Shown here: positions 32,007 through 34,095 of the stretch, in pieces
How positions within the stretch are numbered: the first letter of the stretch is position 1
How the letters are laid out: every line of letters begins with the position of its first letter
NCBI GenBank assembly: GCA_018400915.1
Contig: JAGYLW010000008.1
Location: 1-34,095 of the forward strand
Direction of reading: 5' to 3'
DNA length: 34,095 bases
From: Fidelibacterota bacterium
Lineage (GTDB): Bacteria > Fidelibacterota > Fidelibacteria > Fidelibacterales > Fidelibacteraceae
Program-made: the position numbers and the translations under genes
The notes under the pieces: model-generated
What the model saw: the letters and a program-made list of their open reading frames with translations, nothing else
Told to the model about the DNA's origin: nothing
Database searches by the model: none

Positions 32007-33647
32007 ATGAAACAAAAACATATCCTTACCGCGGTTCTGCTGCTTTGTTCCGGGATGTCCTTTTCCGCCGGCGCACTGCCGGTTGCCTACGATCTGAGGG
32101 ATGCCGGCGGCGAGGATTATGTTTCCGGGGTAAGATCGCAGCAGGGCGGGACCTGCTGGGCGCACGCGGTCATGGCGTCACTGGAAAGCAACCTGATGCG
32201 CACCGATGTGTGGCCGGCGAATGAAACGACGCCGGAGCCCGACCTGGCGGAATATCATCTCGACTGGTGGAACGGGTTCAACACGTTCTATAATCAGGAT
32301 ATCGGTTATTGTCCGGAGCAGGGGCTCGAAGTGCACATGGGAGGGGATTACCGGGTGGCAAGCGCCTACCTTTCGCGTGGCGACGGTGCGGTGCGGGATG
32401 CGGACGGGCAGTCCTATGACACCCCGCCGGCACGGGATGACAGCAGTTATCATTCCTATTATCCGCGGAAAATCCTGTGGTTTCAGCTGGAGGACGACGG
32501 CTCGAATATTGCGCTTATCAAACGGCAGCTGATGGAACACGGCGCACTGGGGACCTGCATGTATGTGGGGATGGAATTCCTCGACGATTCGACGAACGGC
32601 AGTTTTTATCAGCCGCCTTCGGACCCTCACGACCCCAACCATGCCGTCGCGATCGTCGGCTGGAATGATACGGTAAGCACCGCCGCGCCGCAGCCGGGCG
32701 CCTGGCTGTGCAAAAACAGCTGGGGAACTTCCTGGGGAAACCGCTGGGGCGGAAACGGATATTTCTGGATATCGTATTATGACAAGCATGCCGGCCGCCA
32801 TCCCGAAATGGGCTGTGTTTCCTTTCAGCAGGTGGAGCCGATGCGTTACGACGACGTGTATTATCACGACTATCACGGCTGGAGGGAGGACCTGGACACG
32901 CAGGAGGCGGTCAATATCTTTGTGGCGGAACGAAGGGATACCCTGGTCGCCGTCAGTTTTATCGCGGCGGCGGATTCCGTGGATTATACGATCGGGGTCT
33001 GCCGCTCTCGCAGGCAGCTGAACGAAAGCACCTTTGTCACGGAACAATCCGGATCGATTTCCTTCAGCGGATTTTATACCGTCGATCTGAACAATCCGGT
33101 GCCGCTGATGAAAGAAGATTCCTTCTTTGTCTACCTGTCTCTGGATCGGGGAGGGCATGCTTACGACTGCAGTTCGGAAGTGCCGGTGCTGCTGAACGTA
33201 CCCTCCGTGTATGCCATGACGGCCGCCCCCGCCCGGGTTCCCTCCCGTGCGGAAAAAAACGAAAGCCTCTTCAGGGAGAACGGGCGGTGGAAAGATCTGC
33301 AGACGGTCGATACGACGGCGAATTTTTGCATCAAGGCGCTGGTAAAGGCAAGCCGGTTCACGGAAGGGGCAGCCGCGCCGGAAAAGGCATCGCTGACGGG
33401 CGTTTTCCCCAATCCGGCCTGCCGGGAGATAATCGTTGATTATCAGATCCCGGAACATGCCGTTGTGCGCATTGACCTTTACGATCTCAGGGGCAGGAAG
33501 GTCGGGACCTTTGCTCAGGGATCCCGGCCGAAGGGGTATCACTGGCTGAAAGCGGATCTTTCAGGCCTGAGCTCAGGGATCTATATCTGCACCCTGTTTT
33601 CCGGGAACATTCCGTCGGATTCACGTAAAATACTGGTAATAAAATGA
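32007..33647 (+). CDS. Secreted papain-like (C1A) cysteine peptidase with T9SS sorting domain
   Basis: The 546-residue protein has a signal peptide (about 1-23), then directly a C1A peptidase domain with almost no propeptide. Catalytic residues are C50 in QQGGTCWAH (Q45 or Q46 for the oxyanion hole), H212 in PNHAVAIVGW and N237 in CKNSWGTSWG. A beta-rich middle domain (about 290-460) follows. The last ~85 residues are a type A sorting domain of the type IX secretion system (VFPNPACREIIVDY ... IDLYDLRGRKV ... LSSGIYICTL ... KILVIK). It is therefore exported across the outer membrane and probably attached to the surface. Its stop overlaps the next gene as ATGA. Confidence 0.92.
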   Translation: MKQKHILTAVLLLCSGMSFSAGALPVAYDLRDAGGEDYVSGVRSQQGGTCWAHAVMASLESNLMRTDVWPANETTPEPDLAEYHLDWWNGFNTFYNQDIGYCPEQGLEVHMGGDYRVASAYLSRGDGAVRDADGQSYDTPPARDDSSYHSYYPRKILWFQLEDDGSNIALIKRQLMEHGALGTCMYVGMEFLDDSTNGSFYQPPSDPHDPNHAVAIVGWNDTVSTAAPQPGAWLCKNSWGTSWGNRWGGNGYFWISYYDKHAGRHPEMGCVSFQQVEPMRYDDVYYHDYHGWREDLDTQEAVNIFVAERRDTLVAVSFIAAADSVDYTIGVCRSRRQLNESTFVTEQSGSISFSGFYTVDLNNPVPLMKEDSFFVYLSLDRGGHAYDCSSEVPVLLNVPSVYAMTAAPARVPSRAEKNESLFRENGRWKDLQTVDTTANFCIKALVKASRFTEGAAAPEKASLTGVFPNPACREIIVDYQIPEHAVVRIDLYDLRGRKVGTFAQGSRPKGYHWLKADLSGLSSGIYICTLFSGNIPSDSRKILVIK

Positions 33648-34095
33648 AAAAGACCCTCTCCGGAATATTCCTCTGCCTGCTTGCTTCCGGCGCCCTGCAT
33701 GCCGGGGTTTACGAATACGACTATCATTTCTCCCAGCCCCGGATGCAGCAGAAGGACGGGCACATGATCGTCCGGCTTTCCGGATGCCGGCAGACCGGCA
33801 TCACGGGCGAACCGCAGCTGCCGGCATATCCGCTGATGATACTCCTGCCGGCAGGGGAGACCCTGGATTCCGTGGAATTACTGAAGGATCAGGGCACCGA
33901 TTATCCCGTGATGCTTCCGGTGATGCCGATGCAGGCCGACAGGCCCCTGTCGATGCGAACTCCCGAAAGGACTTTCCTGAAGCATCAGGAGGCCTATGAA
34001 AAAGCGGAGTATGCGGTCAGGGAAATGGAAAGTGCCGTGCACCGCTTTCGCGGGGCAAATATGTTGACCGGAGTAATCCGGCCCCTGCGTTATTT
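33644..34095 (+). CDS. C25 (gingipain-type) peptidase, N-terminal propeptide (cut by window end)
   Basis: Opens with an ATG overlapping the C1A stop (ATGA) and runs off the window after 150 codons. A signal peptide (MKKTLSGIFLCLLASGALHA) is followed by a region typical of C25 propeptides: a beta-strand pair with GITGEPQLPAYPLMILLPAG, then a helical FLKHQEAYEKAEYA. The catalytic domain is not visible, so the peptidase class rests on the propeptide alone. Together with the upstream gene it suggests a pair of co-expressed secreted peptidases. Confidence 0.75.
   Translation, partial: MKKTLSGIFLCLLASGALHAGVYEYDYHFSQPRMQQKDGHMIVRLSGCRQTGITGEPQLPAYPLMILLPAGETLDSVELLKDQGTDYPVMLPVMPMQADRPLSMRTPERTFLKHQEAYEKAEYAVREMESAVHRFRGANMLTGVIRPLRY

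Overview
The window is about 54% G+C by eye and almost entirely coding. It most likely comes from an anaerobic, fermentative, Gram-negative bacterium of the FCB superphylum (Bacteroidetes-like lineages such as Marinimicrobia, Cloacimonadota or KSB1). The evidence is a trimeric electron-bifurcating [FeFe] hydrogenase, a GWxTD-type exported protein, a secreted papain-like peptidase with a type IX secretion sorting domain followed directly by a gingipain-type (C25) propeptide gene, several lipoproteins with Bacteroidetes-style lipoboxes, and SpmA/SpmB homologues in a non-Firmicute setting. The phylum is an inference and no rRNA is present to settle it. Many promoter-like sites fit a plain sigma-70 pattern (TTGNNN, 16-17 bp, TATAAT-like), and ribosome binding sites are AGGAG-type.

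Layout. 1-3947 (minus): hydC-hydB-hydA, with hydA cut by the window edge. 3948-4315: a divergent control region holding a strong hydC promoter, a structured element ending in a terminator-like T7 run, and the yajC promoter. 4316-9002 (plus): yajC, def, fmt, rsmB, a PASTA-repeat membrane protein and a polyprenol/dolichol-kinase-like protein. 9055-10104 (minus): a secreted SGNH esterase. 10181-13763 (plus): cell-wall amidase, murI and folC, chained by ATGA overlaps. 14000-20204 (plus): HIT protein, smc, GWxTD protein, comF, with low-complexity and IS-end-like repeats on both sides of the HIT gene. 20198-20678 (minus): PspC-like protein, tRNA-Asn and a terminator with no obvious gene upstream. 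20922-21903 (plus): an orphan lipoprotein and an unannotated 54-residue membrane protein. 21952-24666 (minus): spmB/spmA and a class-C beta-lactamase-like lipoprotein. 24752-25765 (plus): apbE. 25766-26280: a repeat-rich intergenic region. 26300-28540 (minus): dut, DUF4349 lipoprotein, arsC-like phosphatase and nitroreductase, largely ATGA-coupled. 28617-28700: tRNA-Leu with promoter and terminator. 28982-29952 (minus): a 56-residue membrane protein coupled to a dppA-like D-aminopeptidase. 30010-30795 (minus): a multiply frameshifted acyl-ACP thioesterase. 31019-31933 (minus): murQ. 32007-34095 (plus): C1A peptidase and the start of a C25-type peptidase.

Together the genes describe H2-linked redox balancing (HydABC; ApbE may flavinylate an Rnf/Nqr-type pump elsewhere), formyl-Met initiation and processing (Fmt/Def), envelope synthesis and recycling (MurI, amidase, MurQ, DppA, PASTA protein, polyprenol kinase), chromosome organisation (SMC) and secreted proteolysis. 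No CRISPR array, prophage or complete insertion sequence was seen. The least explained parts are the structured element upstream of yajC, the orphan terminator at 20641-20678, the lipoprotein plus 54-residue gene pair, the composite intergenic repeats, and the fragmented thioesterase.
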